The notes beneath the pieces are model-generated. The model was given only the letters and a program-made list of their open reading frames with translations, did no database searches and had not been told where the DNA came from. A program made the translations under genes and the position numbers. Shown here piece after piece: positions 1 to 9,159 of a stretch of 14,819 nucleotides of DNA (its first letter is position 1; each line of letters starts with the position of its first letter). Source of the stretch: Dunaliella salina. Taxonomy: Eukaryota > Chlorophyta > Chlorophyceae > Chlamydomonadales > Dunaliellaceae. The DNA lies in the NCBI GenBank assembly GCA_002284615.2, contig MU069439.1, positions 573,519-588,337 of the forward strand. Direction: 5' to 3'.

Positions 1-18
1 TCTCTCTCCCCCTCTCTC

Positions 19-21
<3 letters not shown>

Positions 22-72
<51 letters not shown>
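22..72. repeat. TG microsatellite
   Basis: Uninterrupted TG dinucleotide run of about 51 bp, preceded at 1-21 by a TC/CT-rich tract. It lies in the presumed intron of the left-hand gene. Confidence 0.95.
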
Positions 73-73
<1 letters not shown>

Positions 74-622
74 GCAGCAGTTCATGCTTTTGGAGCCTAA
101 AACATGCCCAACAAACAGCAGCAGGCATGCAGGCCCTTCAAGAATAATCATCATCACATAAATTGCAAAATTGCTCTGCAAGGCGTGCACAGCCTCTCCC
201 TCGCTTGTGTGAGACCTGGGACCTGCGAGCCAGCTTGTCAAGCATGTTGTCTCAATCCATCGCAACTTCTGCAGGACTGCTGTGCAAGGGCTTTATTGCG
301 CGGGAGACTCAACTTTCCCGGGCCAAGGAGTGAATGCAGGTGTGTCGATGCATTGATATCAAGCAGGTTGTTTTTGGACGTCAGATGCTGTAACCTTCAC
401 ATGTATGATTTTGGGGCAACCCTGATCTCAGTGCGGATCTCAGTTTGCTTGAGGTGCCTAGCTTACCTAATGCCATGGGGTATCTGCTCGGTGCTGAAGG
501 CATGGCTTGTGCCACTCTGGTTTGGCTAGTGTCAGAGTCTTGCCTGCTTTGCTTGTGCCCTCTCCGTCGGCTGATTCTTCTGCAGCAGCCTACACTGGCT
601 TAGGCTGCCAACAGGCATCTGG

Positions 623-624
<2 letters not shown>

Positions 625-702
<78 letters not shown>
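625..702. repeat. AC microsatellite (about 39 units)
   Basis: Perfect AC dinucleotide run of 78 bp, the longest in the window. It ends 38 bp before the inferred 3' splice junction at 740/741, in the zone where a branch point and pyrimidine tract would lie. Length changes here could alter splicing of the last exon. Confidence 0.95.
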
Positions 703-704
<2 letters not shown>

Positions 705-740
705 TGCTCAAACCTACTCACTTTTCTCTTTTACCTGCAG

Positions 741-862
741 TTGTCTTCTCTGGCTTTGGCTGCGCCCATCGTGTGGCTTGCGACATTGGACTGGAGCCCA
801 CTTGGCCTGCCTTGGACAAGCCCTTCCACAAGTTCCTCGACTACGTGCGCGACAACTCATAG
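741..862 (+). CDS. Terminal coding exon of an unrecognised protein
   Basis: The exon follows a canonical acceptor (tttacctgcag) and completes a codon with its first two bases. It then reads 39 codons to TAG at 860-862, beginning VFSGFGCAHRVACDIGLEP and ending FHKFLDYVRDNS. Codon choice and amino-acid mix look like real protein: well-spread Gly, Cys, His, Trp and Pro, with an acidic/basic C-terminal helix-like end. I do not recognise the family. A second frame is also open across the exon to about 970, but its Arg/Leu/Ser-rich product looks like a shadow. A 3' UTR with a poly(A) signal follows at a sensible distance, which supports this being the end of a gene. The rest of the gene lies upstream, outside the window or in unseen small exons. 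Confidence 0.5.
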
Positions 863-1190
863 GCGGACTAAGGGTTGGAGCTGCCTCTTCTAGGGGGAAA
901 GGCCAATCATTGGGCACCTCTCTGAGTGTGGACAGTACCCTAGAAGAAGCGGTGTGCAGCATGCTCATGTAGCCTGCTGCCCTGTAGCATAGTCAAGCCA
1001 AATGCTGGCTTGGCTGACCACCTGGCATACCATACAAGGCTCCCATCTGTTGTAGCAGGTTTTGGCGGAAATTTTTGTCGCCAATCAGACAGCTTGCTTG
1101 TTGACATTTTACTCTTTCTTGCGCTCGATCCTCAGTGGCCTGGCTGGACTAGCTCACAGAATAAAAGCTGTGCTGCAACTGCACTGATGC
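863..1190 (+). other. 3' UTR of the plus-strand gene
   Basis: Non-coding stretch of about 300 bases between the TAG at 860-862 and the region just past AATAAA. It has no conserved open frame. T-rich and TGTA-containing sequence follows the AATAAA, as expected around a cleavage site. Confidence 0.4.
1160..1165 (+). promoter_or_regulatory. Poly(A) signal AATAAA
   Basis: Canonical AATAAA hexamer 298 bases after the stop of the 741-862 exon. It is followed by TGTACTGTAG and a T/GT-rich stretch (about 1213-1240) that would suit a downstream element. It fits the 3' end of the plus-strand transcript near 1180-1200. Confidence 0.5.
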
Positions 1191-1594
1191 CTCCATCATG
1201 TGGCTTATATTCTGTACTGTAGTTTTTGTTGGTTTACGGTTTGTTAAGATTGCACTTCCAATCCTCTGTTTTGAACAGGCCGATTAGTCATGCCTTGCAA
1301 ACAAAGCCGCAATGTGAGCCTGGGGCAGGTAATTAGCTTCTCTCCCACCCTCATGCCAGAGTTCAGTTCACCAAGCTGTTCCTGGCGATTCTCGCTAGTG
1401 TCTTCGTGATATTGTAAATATAACAAGGACTAGAACAAGAAGAGACATGGCTGGGAAAATGAAGCAAGAGCTCAGGCTGAGAAATGACGCGAGAAGGCAA
1501 GCTCGAGTCTAGATGTGTTGTGGGCTGGTGCATCATGGGGGTTCAAAGAAAAGGAAGATCTACATGTGCCCTGCGGCAGTGTGCAGTGAAGGAA

Positions 1595-1740
1595 GAGCTG
1601 CAGCGAGATCCATGCCGATCCTGGGTTGAACCCAGATCTCCTGATGACAATGAAAAAGTGTCTCTTGCAAAGCGGAATGCCGTCTCTTGCGGAGCGGAGC
1701 GGGGCGACCTCACCCGCGTCAACCACCCTGAGAAAAGCTG
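1595..1740 (-). repeat. Possible tRNA-derived SINE fragment
   Basis: Read on the minus strand, the segment contains GGAGATCTGGGTTCAACCC, which matches an RNA polymerase III B box (GGTTCRANNCC). An A-box-like stretch, GGTTGACGCGGGTG, lies about 80 bp upstream of it. The spacing is longer than in a tRNA, but a tandem duplication of about 20 bp between the boxes (gtctcttgc-aaagcgg / gtctcttgc-ggagcgg at 1660-1700) accounts for the excess. A similar B-box context recurs at 14606-14625. No A-rich tail or target-site duplication was identified, so the boundaries are approximate. Confidence 0.35.
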
Positions 1741-2191
1741 GTTCGCTCAATAGTGATCCCAGAAGTTGGCGCAGTGGAGGCGGTGCTGAAGGGAGGAGGG
1801 ATGCCAGCTTGGGTGCCCGGTCTTTATAAGTGCGCGTCCTCGAGCCACTGGCTATCGGCTTAGGCTGGCCCCTGTGCAAAAGGGGGCCCATGCTGACATG
1901 CTGAATAGCTTTCTCCGAGGCTAAGGGGTGGGTTTTGAGCTTGCTGGACAGGGCCTCTTGGAAGCAGTGTCATGGGTGTCCTATGGAGGCCAATTTCCTG
2001 GGGTAGACTCCTATGCCTATCTTTCTCTTGGTCTGAACTGGTGGGGCTCACACTCAGCTTCAGCACCAACGGTTGGATCTTTCCTTAATGCACACTGGCT
2101 TTTTCCCAGCATAGACTTCCTCCTCTGTTACAGAACTGCACCCATCTTGAATACAAATGTCACGTGGTACCGTTTCCATCGGTGATGGACG

Positions 2192-2491
2192 ATGGTCTTA
2201 CACTGTGTTCAGGAAAAAAAATCAGAAGAGCCAACCATAAATGAGGGATCAGAGAAGGGACCTATAGTTATTGGAGTGTCCGCGCGCCTGGACACTCGGA
2301 CTCTCCTTCTCCTGTTCTCCGTCATGCTCAAGCTTGTGAACGGCAAATCTGCAGGCAGTCCTCTGGATTTGAGTCAGCTTGTTTATGATCTCAGGGCACG
2401 ACATCAATTTTCCAACTATCCACGTGATGTCAACAGCAAGAAATTTACTTACCATCACTGGCGTGCCCTCCCAATGAAAATTTGCATGTGA
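2192..2491 (+). pseudogene. Protein-derived interspersed repeat, copy A
   Basis: Open frame of 99 codons containing VNGKSAG, then PLDLSQLVYDLRARHQF, then YPRDVNSKKF. I do not recognise the family. A diverged copy lies on the opposite strand near 5.3-5.57 kb and preserves the same peptide pattern (PVNLSRLIVDLRSR, YPQELNGKKF), although that copy is frameshifted. Conservation at protein level between two diverged DNA copies indicates a once-coding element such as a transposon or retro-copied gene. The minus-strand frame over the same interval (2249-2722) is not matched in the other copy and is treated as a shadow. A short inverted repeat, gagtgtcc / ggacactc, sits at about 2273-2298. Confidence 0.4.
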
Positions 2492-2786
2492 CACACGCTT
2501 ATTAATGTAATCTCCGGGAGGCGCCAAAGAACTTTTTTCCCATAGACATGCGTAAATTTTGGGTGGGACCCCCCTGACCCACCCACCACCCCCAAACCCT
2601 CCCTTCCAGTGCCCCAATCCAAACAAAAAGGGTACCGATCTACTCCTTTTTAAATTCGCAACCATCTGCATACTCAGCTCAATGGAAAATGGAGTTGCAG
2701 CAGAGTTATATGGCGGGAACAAAATTGAGATGGCCCAGTGTTAAGCCTTCGTGTTCAAACCAACTCGCCCTAGCCGTCTAAGCACT

Positions 2787-3082
2787 CTATTTCTTTATGC
2801 TCTTCTTCTGCTCTGCCACGTACTTGGCCTCCTTGCTATTATCTGAGAAAGGTAGTGAAGGTGCTGGCTGCTGCGGGTGCTTGGCTTTGTAGTGTGTGGC
2901 CATGCCATAGGGGCCATTGGCTGTTGCTGCACAAAGCTGCGCATGCTTTGCTGCTCAAGCTTGGCTTTCTTGCTTGCAATGTTGCATTTTTGGTAACGCT
3001 GATTAAACTTGATGGTTGAACACTGAGTTAAACATGTTGCTTCCTTGGCGATGCTCACAGCGCTAGACTGATGTCCAGGCAA
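2787..3082 (-). pseudogene. Frame-broken coding-like fragment, unrecognised
   Basis: On the minus strand the right part reads FNQRYQKCNIASKKAKLEQQ in one frame. The left part reads NGPYGMATHYKAKHPQQ, then AKYVAEQKKSIKK and TAG at 2787-2789, in another frame. Both look like ordinary protein (Lys/Gln-rich, helix-forming) and they overlap around 2900-2930. Either a frameshift has broken one gene, or the downstream frame is a separate terminal exon behind a ctttgtgcag acceptor. I do not recognise the family. The start of the fragment shares DNA similarity with 3788-3839, which suggests a dispersed element rather than a functioning gene. Confidence 0.35.
3019..3070. repeat. Dispersed direct repeat, copy 1
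   Basis: The stretch with aacatgttgcttccttgg, then gctcacag and actg, recurs at 3788-3839 in the same orientation with substitutions. On the minus strand both copies read a similar short peptide (KEATCLTQCS and KKATCYTTCS), so the repeat may derive from coding sequence. Confidence 0.5.
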
Positions 3083-3787
3083 GGTGCATTAATATCTCCT
3101 GTGTTTTTTGTATTTGTTCATCCACATATGGAGCCGAGCCAGTTGGAAAAATCTGCATTTTGTTTTTGACTATGCCTGTCTGCATGCGCCCATCTGCCCT
3201 GACTGTGTTTGCACTAGCTAGACTGTTTTCCACTTGCTCTCATTTATTTGGTATGACAGCATTTTTCAGACATGCATCTTTGTGATGCTCAGGATAACGT
3301 CCAAGATGAGCAGCATGTTATATTCAATGAATTCACCCCCAAGCTTGAGACTTAAGTCTGCAATCTTGGGCAGAAATATGCTTCACTGCTTTTTTTTGCC
3401 ATGTCTTATCCCTCTCTGCTCCATCCTCCCAGATGGCTCCATAATTGAATTTGTCTGCATCTCACCATGTCCAGTCGCATGGTATGTTTTGTTTCTTGAA
3501 TCAGAACAACAATAAGCTTTATCCTCTTGTCCTTAAGCTCATTTTAATACAAAAAGGCTGGCAGTCAGTCGGGTGGACTGGAGGCCTTTTTTCCTTGCAA
3601 CCTTGCAAGCTGCTGGTTATACTGCGCTGGTGCTGAACATGGGTTGCTGTTTGGGCTGTAGGTGCGCTTTGGAGTTACACAGGGTTCCTAGGCCTGGAGA
3701 CTCTTGGTGTGTCCTTGGCCGGCTCCTGCGACAAACGTGGAGCTGAACATTGCTCTCCTGGTGGCGCTTTTAGGAACTTCCTAGGTG
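3083..3787. other. Intergenic, no feature recognised
   Basis: T-rich unique-looking sequence. The open frames at 3234-3515 and 3445-3636 are short and hydrophobic, lack recognisable motifs, and look like chance frames. No splice-flanked coding-like exon stood out on either strand. Confidence 0.4.
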
Positions 3788-3839
3788 AACACGTTGTGTA
3801 ACATGTTGCTTTCTTGATGCCATTCACAGTGTTAAACTG
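3788..3839. repeat. Dispersed direct repeat, copy 2
   Basis: Same-orientation, diverged copy of 3019-3070, about 770 bp away. It shares aacatgttgctttcttg and the tcacag...aaactg tail. Similarity fades on both sides, so the pair is a remnant of a larger duplicated or transposed unit. Confidence 0.5.
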
Positions 3840-3859
3840 CTGCTTGAACACACATGCAT

Positions 3860-4570
3860 ACAAACCCCTGCATGGTATACACATCCATGACCTTACTCAT
3901 ACTCAGGCTGTATCAAACTCCTTTTTTGCTGCTTGTTGGAAGATTTTATGCAAACAGCACAAGCCTTGTGTCCCTTTCCCCTGCCTCTGTTTGCTCCAGA
4001 AAGCCGAACTGCCAAACTTTATGTCTGGAGGCTAAATGTAAAATAATATAATTTTATGTAATGTTAGCTTAGGAGCTGCTCTCATACAGTACTTATCGTA
4101 AACTGTATCTCGACTTATGTGGGCGTGTCCAGAGGAGCATTGCGTGTTTCTGGCTGCATGCACACTCTCTGAAAGTCGAGACTTGCCATTGTAACGCGCA
4201 TGTACCCCACTGTGAATTATGCAGCTCGGAGGGCTTACAAGACAAACCATTGTTCTGTGCTCTTGCAACTCCATGTGCTGCCTCAAAAGAAAGTAACATT
4301 TTTTCCTGGATTTTTCGTAAACAGAGTTCCTTCCGATGAATCAGGCTTTCCATGTTTTTCGAGCTCAAACTGAGGATGTCTAGAGGATGTCGTTTCCTTC
4401 ATAACCAATGGTTCATATTGTTTGGTGGATTTTTTTCATAACACTGAGCAGCCAAACTGTCCAGCTGCAGGCCATATTCCCTTATGTAAAACTAGATAAC
4501 TAGAAAGATAACTGCCAAGCCGTCCAAAAATTAACATCCATGATTGATAACAGACATGCTCTTCATTTCA
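3860..4570. other. Intergenic, no feature recognised
   Basis: AT-moderate sequence with short overlapping frames on both strands and no family motif. A pyrimidine-free A/T stretch at about 4040-4060 is unremarkable. Nothing here could be supported as a gene, RNA or repeat by eye. Confidence 0.35.
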
Positions 4571-4593
4571 GGGGGCTTTTGGGGGGGGGGGGG
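4571..4593. repeat. Poly-G tract
   Basis: GGGGG, CTTTT and then 13 consecutive G (4581-4593), followed by a GC-rich patch. It could adopt a G-quadruplex-like fold on the plus strand, or may be length-unstable. Its function is unknown. Confidence 0.85.
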
Positions 4594-4743
4594 CAGCGCG
4601 GCGAAGGACAGCAGGGAAAGGAGAGTCCGGGCGTCCAGGAGCATGGCGGACAACCCCCCAGATCCTCCTTAGCTCTGTTCTTGGCTCTCTCCTAGGCTAG
4701 CTGTGTCTAGTGTAGGTTAAGTGGGCCTTCTGGTGACGCCAGT

Positions 4744-4767
4744 GCTAGCTTGCTAGCTTGCTAGCCT
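4744..4767. repeat. Short tandem repeat of gctagctt
   Basis: Three 8-bp units: gctagctt, gctagctt, gctagcct. The surrounding 100 bp contains further scattered gctag words, including gctagcctgt again at 4901. Confidence 0.85.
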
Positions 4768-5052
4768 GTTAGTTAGTGGACCTTTTCTTAATGCACGCAG
4801 CTTCTGGCTTGCGTAGACTTTTCTTTTCCCTTAAGTGGTGTAATGTAAGCTGTGAACATGATTACAGGAAGGAGAAGGCCTCCAGTCAAAACGACTGACT
4901 GCTAGCCTGTTCGTAAAAAAGGAGAAGTTCATGAAGAAAATTATAAAGCTTGCTGTTGTCCTGATTCAAAAAGGAGCGCATATGAAAAGACTGTACATGA
5001 TGAAAGGAAGGCACATACGGAGCCATCTGAGAAGAGAGATGCAGTAAAGAGA

Positions 5053-5063
5053 GGGGGGGGGGG
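5053..5063. repeat. Poly-G tract
   Basis: Eleven consecutive G flanked by A/G-rich sequence. It is read as CCCCC before a short CT tract on the minus strand. Confidence 0.85.
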
Positions 5064-5295
5064 CATAGAACAAAGAAGCATACTTACGTCGGAGAGAGCA
5101 AACATGAGGATGAGTACACCTGATAAGTACATGTTATTCATCCTGGATATTATCTTGGGCAGAGATCAAATGCGGGGGAGATAGAATCGTCCCATGAAGC
5201 TTGCTCACTTTCAAAGCATGAGCGCGAAGTCTGAAACGAGCCACACTCCAAACAATGTGTTTAGGAAGATTCAAGTAAAAGTATTTGGTCACAGT

Positions 5296-5567
5296 TTAAG
5301 TGACATGTGCATCCTTGGTTGGAATGGCACCCTGTTGGTTATAGATGAATTTTTTGCCGTTGAGCTCTTGTGGATGATAAGAAAAAAAATTATCTCCAGT
5401 AAGCCAGACAACGAGACCTGAGATCCACAATGAGTCGACTCAAATTCACAGGGTCGGCAGAGTGAATATTTTGATGGAAAGCATGCATGATGTAAGCCGT
5501 TCATGGCAGTGAAAAAATTGAGCAGTCCAACAAGAGGAGTTCCTGGAGCTGAGACAAAGGTCTGCAT
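5296..5567 (-). pseudogene. Protein-derived interspersed repeat, copy B (frameshifted)
   Basis: On the minus strand this matches the plus-strand copy at 2192-2491. VSAPGTPLVGLL corresponds to VSARLDTRTLLLL, PVNLSRLIVDLRSR to PLDLSQLVYDLRAR, and YPQELNGKKF to YPRDVNSKKF. At DNA level the best stretches are atttgagtc...gatctcagg and atccac...tcaac.gcaa.aaatt. The matching peptides fall in different frames and a stop follows DLRSRCLAYWR, so this copy is broken. The family is not recognised; a transposon or retro-copy remnant is likely. Confidence 0.45.
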
Positions 5568-5669
5568 GAAAAATTCTGCGTAGGAGAGGACTGTTGCATT
5601 GAAGGAGTGCAGCAGTTATAAAATTGTGTGCAGGCTCGGAGTTATTTGAATTGAATAGGCTCAATACCA

Positions 5670-6260
5670 CACTCTTTCAAGACACTCTAGGAAGGAGTGG
5701 AGGTTCTGACTCTAAGCATGGATCTCAGGAAACGCAGTAGCCATTTCTGAATAATGTTGTCGCACCTGACAAGCGTACATGCCTGCTGGGATGACATATG
5801 TCTGGAAAAGCCAGAGGTAAGCATGGAGACGATGAGTTATTTGTGTTGATGAGCAAAGTTCCGTACACAAGTCGTGCTTGCCAGGCAAGGTTTGAGGGCT
5901 TCCTCAGCAGCATTCTGTAAGTTGATGTGTTTGCCAAACATCATTCCAAGGTAACAAAAGTAATTTGTGTTAGGTGGTGCCACAATTTGTCACGGGGTAC
6001 AGAGTCATTTGCTTAAGCAAAGCTTGTTGAAAATCAATAAAAGCTGAGTACTGTAACAGACGTGAGGGGCCATTTATGGTTTATGTGTTTGAGCAGCATG
6101 TTTCAATATGAAGATTGGATGTAAAGTGCTGCGTCCTGGGAGGAACCCAAATTATTAACTGAATAGTATGAAGGGTGACTTGAGCAGAGGCCCTTGAAAG
6201 ATGGCGACACAAATCGCGGTGCTGCTGCTTGGAGGCATTTGAGATATGGCCGTACAGGTG
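5670..6260. other. Intergenic, no feature recognised
   Basis: No coding-like frame or clear repeat was seen. The short frame at 5725-5937 on the minus strand has no recognisable motif. An AATAAA at about 6036 on the plus strand has no gene upstream of it to serve. Confidence 0.35.
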
Positions 6261-6300
6261 CGCCCAACTCCGGTGCCAGGACGAAAGTTAGTGCTTTTTG

Positions 6301-6408
6301 ACATGCTCATTTGGTGTAGTGTCAACTTTGCTGTTGGTGACCAATTAGTTAGGTTGTTATAGGGTACTTGGGTAATGATTTCCCCTGGACCTACAGGTTG
6401 AGACTCCC
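6301..6408. repeat. Internal direct repeat of the candidate element, copy 1
   Basis: Shares gttggtgaccaattagttag, ggttgttataggg and then ggtaatga and ctggacct with 7142-7250 in the same orientation. Similarity is high (roughly nine positions in ten over the first 60 bp), so the duplication is fairly recent compared with other repeats here. Confidence 0.75.
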
Positions 6409-7090
6409 TGAACCGGTGAGCTGGATGAGCTCACAAAAGGACACAAAAATTTGATAAAGCTGCTGATCTGCATCTCTTTAAGTTTGGTGATAAGCTAGCA
6501 CCTGTGTAATTGTTTGAGCATGTGCTATACTGTGACAGAGTAGTCTGAATTAGTGAAATTTTGTTTGCCTGAGAAGTTCTGAATTGCAAGGAGCAAACAT
6601 ATGTGAGAAGCTTTAAACCGTGATTCTGCCTGGTCATGAGGTGCTGATTAATTCTGAATCATTCACTTTTCTCTGTCTTTGTGCTTTTGATGGCATAACT
6701 CAGTGAAACCTATAAAAAGGAGGTCCTGCTGTGTGAAGATCATTGGAAGTTGATGCTGCACATTTCAAGTAGAAGCGGTTGTTCTGTGGTGTGAACATCT
6801 GGAGAAGTATGCGTCCGACATCTTGATGGTTATACCTGTCCACCAAATGCTGGCCGGCTTTCTTGAATGTGAAACAACACGGTGAGCCTTTTTTTTCTAT
6901 CCTTGGAGATCTTGTGTGATACAGCCAATTCCTGTTGAGTCCTTGCTTTGATATTGTCCTGATTCTATCATGAGGTTCATCATTCTATATTTGCTTTTTC
7001 CCATCAACTTGCCAACACTCACTTGCATATTGATTTTCCCTTGCTGCCCTTCTCTCTGTTCTGTGCACCAAGCAAAAATCAGGAGGGTAG

Positions 7091-7140
7091 GGTGATTCGT
7101 GTTAGCACATCTTACAGAACATGATTTGAGCATGACAGCT
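7091..7140. repeat. Second internal direct repeat, copy 1
   Basis: Shares gtgattcgtgtt, acatcttacagaacatgat and tgagcatgaca with 7595-7649, with one insertion of about 7 bp in the latter. It joins directly to the copy at 7142, making an imperfect 24-bp palindrome centred on cagctg at 7129-7152. Confidence 0.7.
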
Positions 7141-7141
7141 G

Positions 7142-7250
7142 ACATGATCATTTGGTGTCGTGTCAATTTTACTGTTGGTGACCAATTAGTTAGGTTGTTA
7201 TAGGGGGTTCTGGGTAATGACTTTCCCTGGACCTCCATGTTCAGAATTTC
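7142..7250. repeat. Internal direct repeat of the candidate element, copy 2
   Basis: Second copy of 6301-6408, reading acatgatcatttggtgtcgtg, then the shared gttggtgaccaattagttag core and ggtaatga...ctggacct. It starts exactly where the 7091-7140 repeat ends. Confidence 0.75.
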
Positions 7251-7594
7251 TACATTCTACGTTTCAACATGTGACTCATAGTGCCATCTGGAGATGATGT
7301 AGTAGAATACCTCAACCTTCTATGTGTAAAGGAGTGATGGCCTGAGGCCAAGCAAGCCCTGGGGAGAGGGCAAGGATGGAGCGTGGCAATCAGGGAAGTG
7401 TGGCAAAGAGAGCACACTCTCAAGAGCATGCCTGAGTGTAGCAGGCACTGCAAAGAGACATGCTGCTGGTTATTGCAGCCCAATGTCCTCTGATGGAGGG
7501 TTACTCCACCTTGGACAAAGAAGGTGGTGGTGTGGAGGCAGGCCACACACTGACGTGACCAGTAAACCACACCACCACCATCCCAAAACCCCAC

Positions 7595-7649
7595 AGTGAT
7601 TCGTGTTGCCAAGTCAGTACATCTTACAGAACATGATCTGAGCATGACA
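7595..7649. repeat. Second internal direct repeat, copy 2
   Basis: Matches 7091-7140 and runs straight into the right inverted-repeat arm of the candidate mobile element at 7640-7692. Confidence 0.7.
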
Positions 7650-7692
7650 TTTTGTTAGCACTACCTTTTGTCCTGGCACCAGAGTCGTGGCC

Positions 7693-8880
7693 CGATCTAG
7701 GCCTGGTCAAAGTTTGGCAGGGAATCCGGTCATACCTCTGAATTTCGACCCCAGCTTTAGGCCTCAATATGGTGGAAAAGCTATTTGTTAATCAAAGACG
7801 TGTGGAAGATAAGCTCCTGGGAAGTGCTCCTTGGTCGATAACTGAGGTGAGGACTTATTGGTCCACAACCTTGGACTTGCGCCTGTCGCTCTTTCTCTTT
7901 GTTTAGGAGCTTTCTCTTACTCTAGCAGAGGCCCTCTAGGGACATCGCCATGTCCTTGGGCACATGTTACAAAAAAACACAGACGTTCTTATTTTTTGGT
8001 TTCCGAGCTTAAGGATATTATGTTGGCTGGCAAGGACCAGTCACAGTTGGATCAGCCGGGCACTCTGGCTAAAGGTCCTCCCATGTACACCTGTAAATCT
8101 GTAAATCTCAGACGTTCTCGCCCACCCTGACCCAGCCAGACCACCTATTGACTCCATCTCTTTTGCAACAGTGTTGGCTGTATCACTGCTACACCCCTTC
8201 GGGCAAATTTTACGAAACAAGATAGCGTGGGGAATTCCCACTTTTCACCAATTGCCCCCTTTTCCCCTTTTTGAGCACCCTAGCATAGACACCGAGCCGA
8301 CTTTCCCACATTTTTTTTGCAGATTCGTTTCTTCTATGATCATAGAACAAAACTGCACCAAACAAATGGATGAAGCACACAGCAACCATTAAAGACTCTT
8401 TTCTCGGAGAAGAGAGAGAAAAATAGGAAAAGTTGGAAAGAAAGATAACACAGCAACCATGCAGCCCGCAGGGCAGCCATGACTAGATCTGCTGCGTAGT
8501 TTTGAAAAGCAGCATTCCGGCAGACAGAGCTTCCAAAACATGTTCAAGTAATCAAGTTGTTGGACTGCAGTTCTTTGACAAAGCTAGAGACAAGTCATAG
8601 AAAGAGGTTCAAATAAGTCTTCGAAAGAAGTATGTAAGACACAAGTAAGAAGTGCAAAGCCCATCCCAGTTGTGCGAAGCATCTCCTTTTTTGACAGCAC
8701 ACTGGGAGCATACACACAGATGCCTTTCCAGGTTGCATGCATTGTCAGCCATCTAGATACTCCAGCCCTGCCATGGAAGTCATGAAAACGTGTTTCTTAG
8801 CCGCCATAAATTTGCAAGACCTAGGATCCTTGGATTTCTATATCCAAGTGATTCAAGCGCCTTCCATCTCGCAGCTGCTT
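7693..8880. other. Intergenic, no gene recognised
   Basis: Short frames at 7858-8130 (plus), 8041-8241 (minus) and 8171-8392 (plus) lack motifs and splice-flanked structure. Purine-rich sequence occurs at 8400-8450. No AATAAA on the minus strand (TTTATT on the plus) that could end the helicase transcript was seen in this interval or up to its stop codon. Confidence 0.35.
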
Positions 8881-9159
8881 TTTGCGTGAACATGCTCATG
8901 ATGCAATCCATACAGCATTCACCTCTCTTCAAAGACAGCTCCTCCCCTTATCTTCAAACGTCACACCCTGCCATGCAAACATGCATGAAGCATTCCGAGC
9001 AAGATATCCTGCCAAGCCATCCAAACAAAGCCACCGTTATTCAGAACAGACCACCTCCACCCGTGTCAAGGTTCAACTACTACTCCTTCCGTCGCAGGCA
9101 CCCCACTTCACTTTACCCTCCTTTCAAGACACACTCTCAAGACACAGGCAGTTGCATCA

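Larger units (their letters stand above)
1..740 (+). other. Probable intron of the left-hand plus-strand gene
   Basis: This stretch ends in a good 3' splice site, a pyrimidine-rich tract then ttacctgcag at 731-740, directly before a coding-like exon. It is therefore read as intron. It opens with a TC tract, then a TG microsatellite, and holds a 78-bp AC microsatellite close to the acceptor. No upstream exon with matching phase was identified; one ending with a single nucleotide of a split codon would be needed. The open frame at 104-529 shows no recognisable protein feature. Confidence 0.45.
6262..7692. mobile_element. Candidate non-autonomous element bounded by inverted repeats
   Basis: The left arm (about 6262-6309) contains ggtgccaggacgaaag, tagtgct and catgctca. 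It matches the reverse complement of the right arm (about 7640-7692), which reads ggtgccaggacaaaag, tagtgct and catgctca with a small indel. The arms are about 1.33 kb apart and no transposase is recognisable between them. A subterminal segment of about 108 bp next to the left arm (6301-6408) recurs inside at 7142-7250. A segment next to the right arm (7595-7650) recurs at 7091-7140. This nesting suggests two tandem or nested copies of a miniature inverted-repeat element. Target-site duplications were not identified, so the true ends are uncertain. Confidence 0.4.

Noticed and set aside
274..335. Possible upstream exon of the plus-strand gene after acttctgcag, reading LLCKGFIARETQLSRAKE
   Set aside because: It ends at an in-frame TGA, and the GTGAAT donor that would avoid it leaves the wrong phase for the 741 exon.
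2249..2722. 157-codon minus-strand open frame
   Set aside because: It overlaps the plus-strand repeat copy whose plus-strand peptide is the one conserved in the second copy at 5.3-5.57 kb. The minus frame is not conserved there.
6262..7692. LTR retrotransposon
   Set aside because: The end repeats are inverted rather than direct, the direct repeats are internal, and no gag/pol-like frame or primer-binding site is visible.
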